Positions 63,866 through 64,000 of a stretch of 64,000 nt of DNA are shown piece by piece. Each line of letters begins with the position of its first letter. Positions within the stretch are counted from its first letter, which is position 1. This DNA comes from Halobellus sp. LT62. GTDB lineage: Archaea > Halobacteriota > Halobacteria > Halobacteriales > Haloferacaceae. The notes under the pieces were generated by a model that was not told the DNA's origin, did no database searches, and saw only the letters and a program-made list of their open reading frames with translations. Location: positions 248,001 through 312,000 of the forward strand of contig NZ_JAYEZO010000001.1 of assembly GCF_037031285.1 (NCBI RefSeq), read 5' to 3'. A program made the position numbers and the translations under genes.

Positions 63866-64000
63866 ATGACCACCGATGCGGTGCCCTCGGACCTACCGGG
63901 CGTCGTGCTGGCGGGGACGGCCTCCGGTGTCGGCAAGACCGTCGCGACGCTGGCGGTCTGTCGGGCGCTCGAACGCGAAGGAAAGACCCCCGTCGCCGCG
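63866..64000 (+). CDS. cbiA: Cobyrinic acid a,c-diamide synthase (5' part)
   Basis: First 45 codons only; the gene leaves the window. VVLAGTASGVGKTVATLAVCRALEREG is the N-terminal P-loop of CbiA/CobB (and the related dethiobiotin synthetase and CobQ families), which amidates cobyrinic acid at the a and c side chains using ATP and glutamine. CbiA is favoured by the ASGVGKT variant and the haloarchaeal sequence pattern, but CobQ or BioD are not excluded with so little sequence. Confidence 0.75.
   Translation, partial: MTTDAVPSDLPGVVLAGTASGVGKTVATLAVCRALEREGKTPVAA

Overview
The window is a gene-dense, high-GC stretch of a haloarchaeal (class Halobacteria) chromosome. The evidence is the strongly acidic proteins, many leaderless promoters (a TTTWWW/TATA-type box about 26-30 nt before the start codon), Tat-type lipoproteins, and archaeal information-processing genes: L44e, S27e, aIF2-alpha, Nop10, a fused double histone, RPA, SMC/ScpA and a zinc-ribbon topoisomerase I. 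No rRNA, CRISPR array, transposase or complete provirus was seen.

Layout. 1-9.1 kb: 3' part of cca; a chromatin/ssDNA block on the minus strand (rpa2, hstA, hdaI); a lipoprotein; a DAACS-type symporter; tRNA-Arg(GCG); a DUF309 protein; an azf-type glucose-6-phosphate dehydrogenase. 9.2-12.6 kb: mptD-like dihydroneopterin aldolase, a DUF5790-type protein, an acidic helix-hairpin-helix protein, a class IV aminotransferase and a Rieske protein. 12.8-16.9 kb: initiator tRNA-Met, a GT2 glycosyltransferase with GtrA, and a large DUF2298 membrane protein. 17.4-19.7 kb: the translation operon rpl44e-rps27e-tif2a-nop10-PAC2. 19.7-24.4 kb: PhzF, a phosphoribosyltransferase, an AEC transporter, MTA phosphorylase and a membrane protein. 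24.4-29.5 kb: scpA, smc and a coiled-coil gene upstream. 29.7-37.4 kb: an unusual alpha/beta hydrolase, gatB, a lower-GC lipoprotein patch, topA and an unrecognised protein. 37.5-51.0 kb: a large coiled-coil protein and a type IV pilus-like cluster (pilB, pilC, five overlapping pilin-like genes, and a sixth pilin-like gene on the opposite strand). 51.1-56.8 kb: gltB and an orphan ABC solute-binding lipoprotein. 57-64 kb: tRNA-Gly(TCC), a thioredoxin-reductase-like flavoprotein, a Trm9-like methyltransferase, a second pilB/pilC pair, and the start of cbiA.

Most notable observations. (1) All three tRNA genes carry the same 3'-flanking architecture: tRNA, hairpin, inverted T-arm copy, then a direct copy of the tRNA 3' end starting at the T-loop. 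This shared module fits no standard feature class. (2) The first pilB/pilC is followed by five short genes, with a sixth convergent one, all with an R-(A/G)-(Q/V) motif before an N-terminal hydrophobic helix, as in archaellin/pilin precursors; this looks like a complete pseudopilus or pilus of unknown function. (3) The double histone has a single lysine although it is 2 nt from an intact HDAC-family gene. (4) rpa2 appears to be preceded by a leaderless 25-codon ORF whose stop codon abuts its ATG. (5) The second pilB has an unstarted acidic N-terminal extension that would join a well-placed GTG if one G were added to a five-G run.
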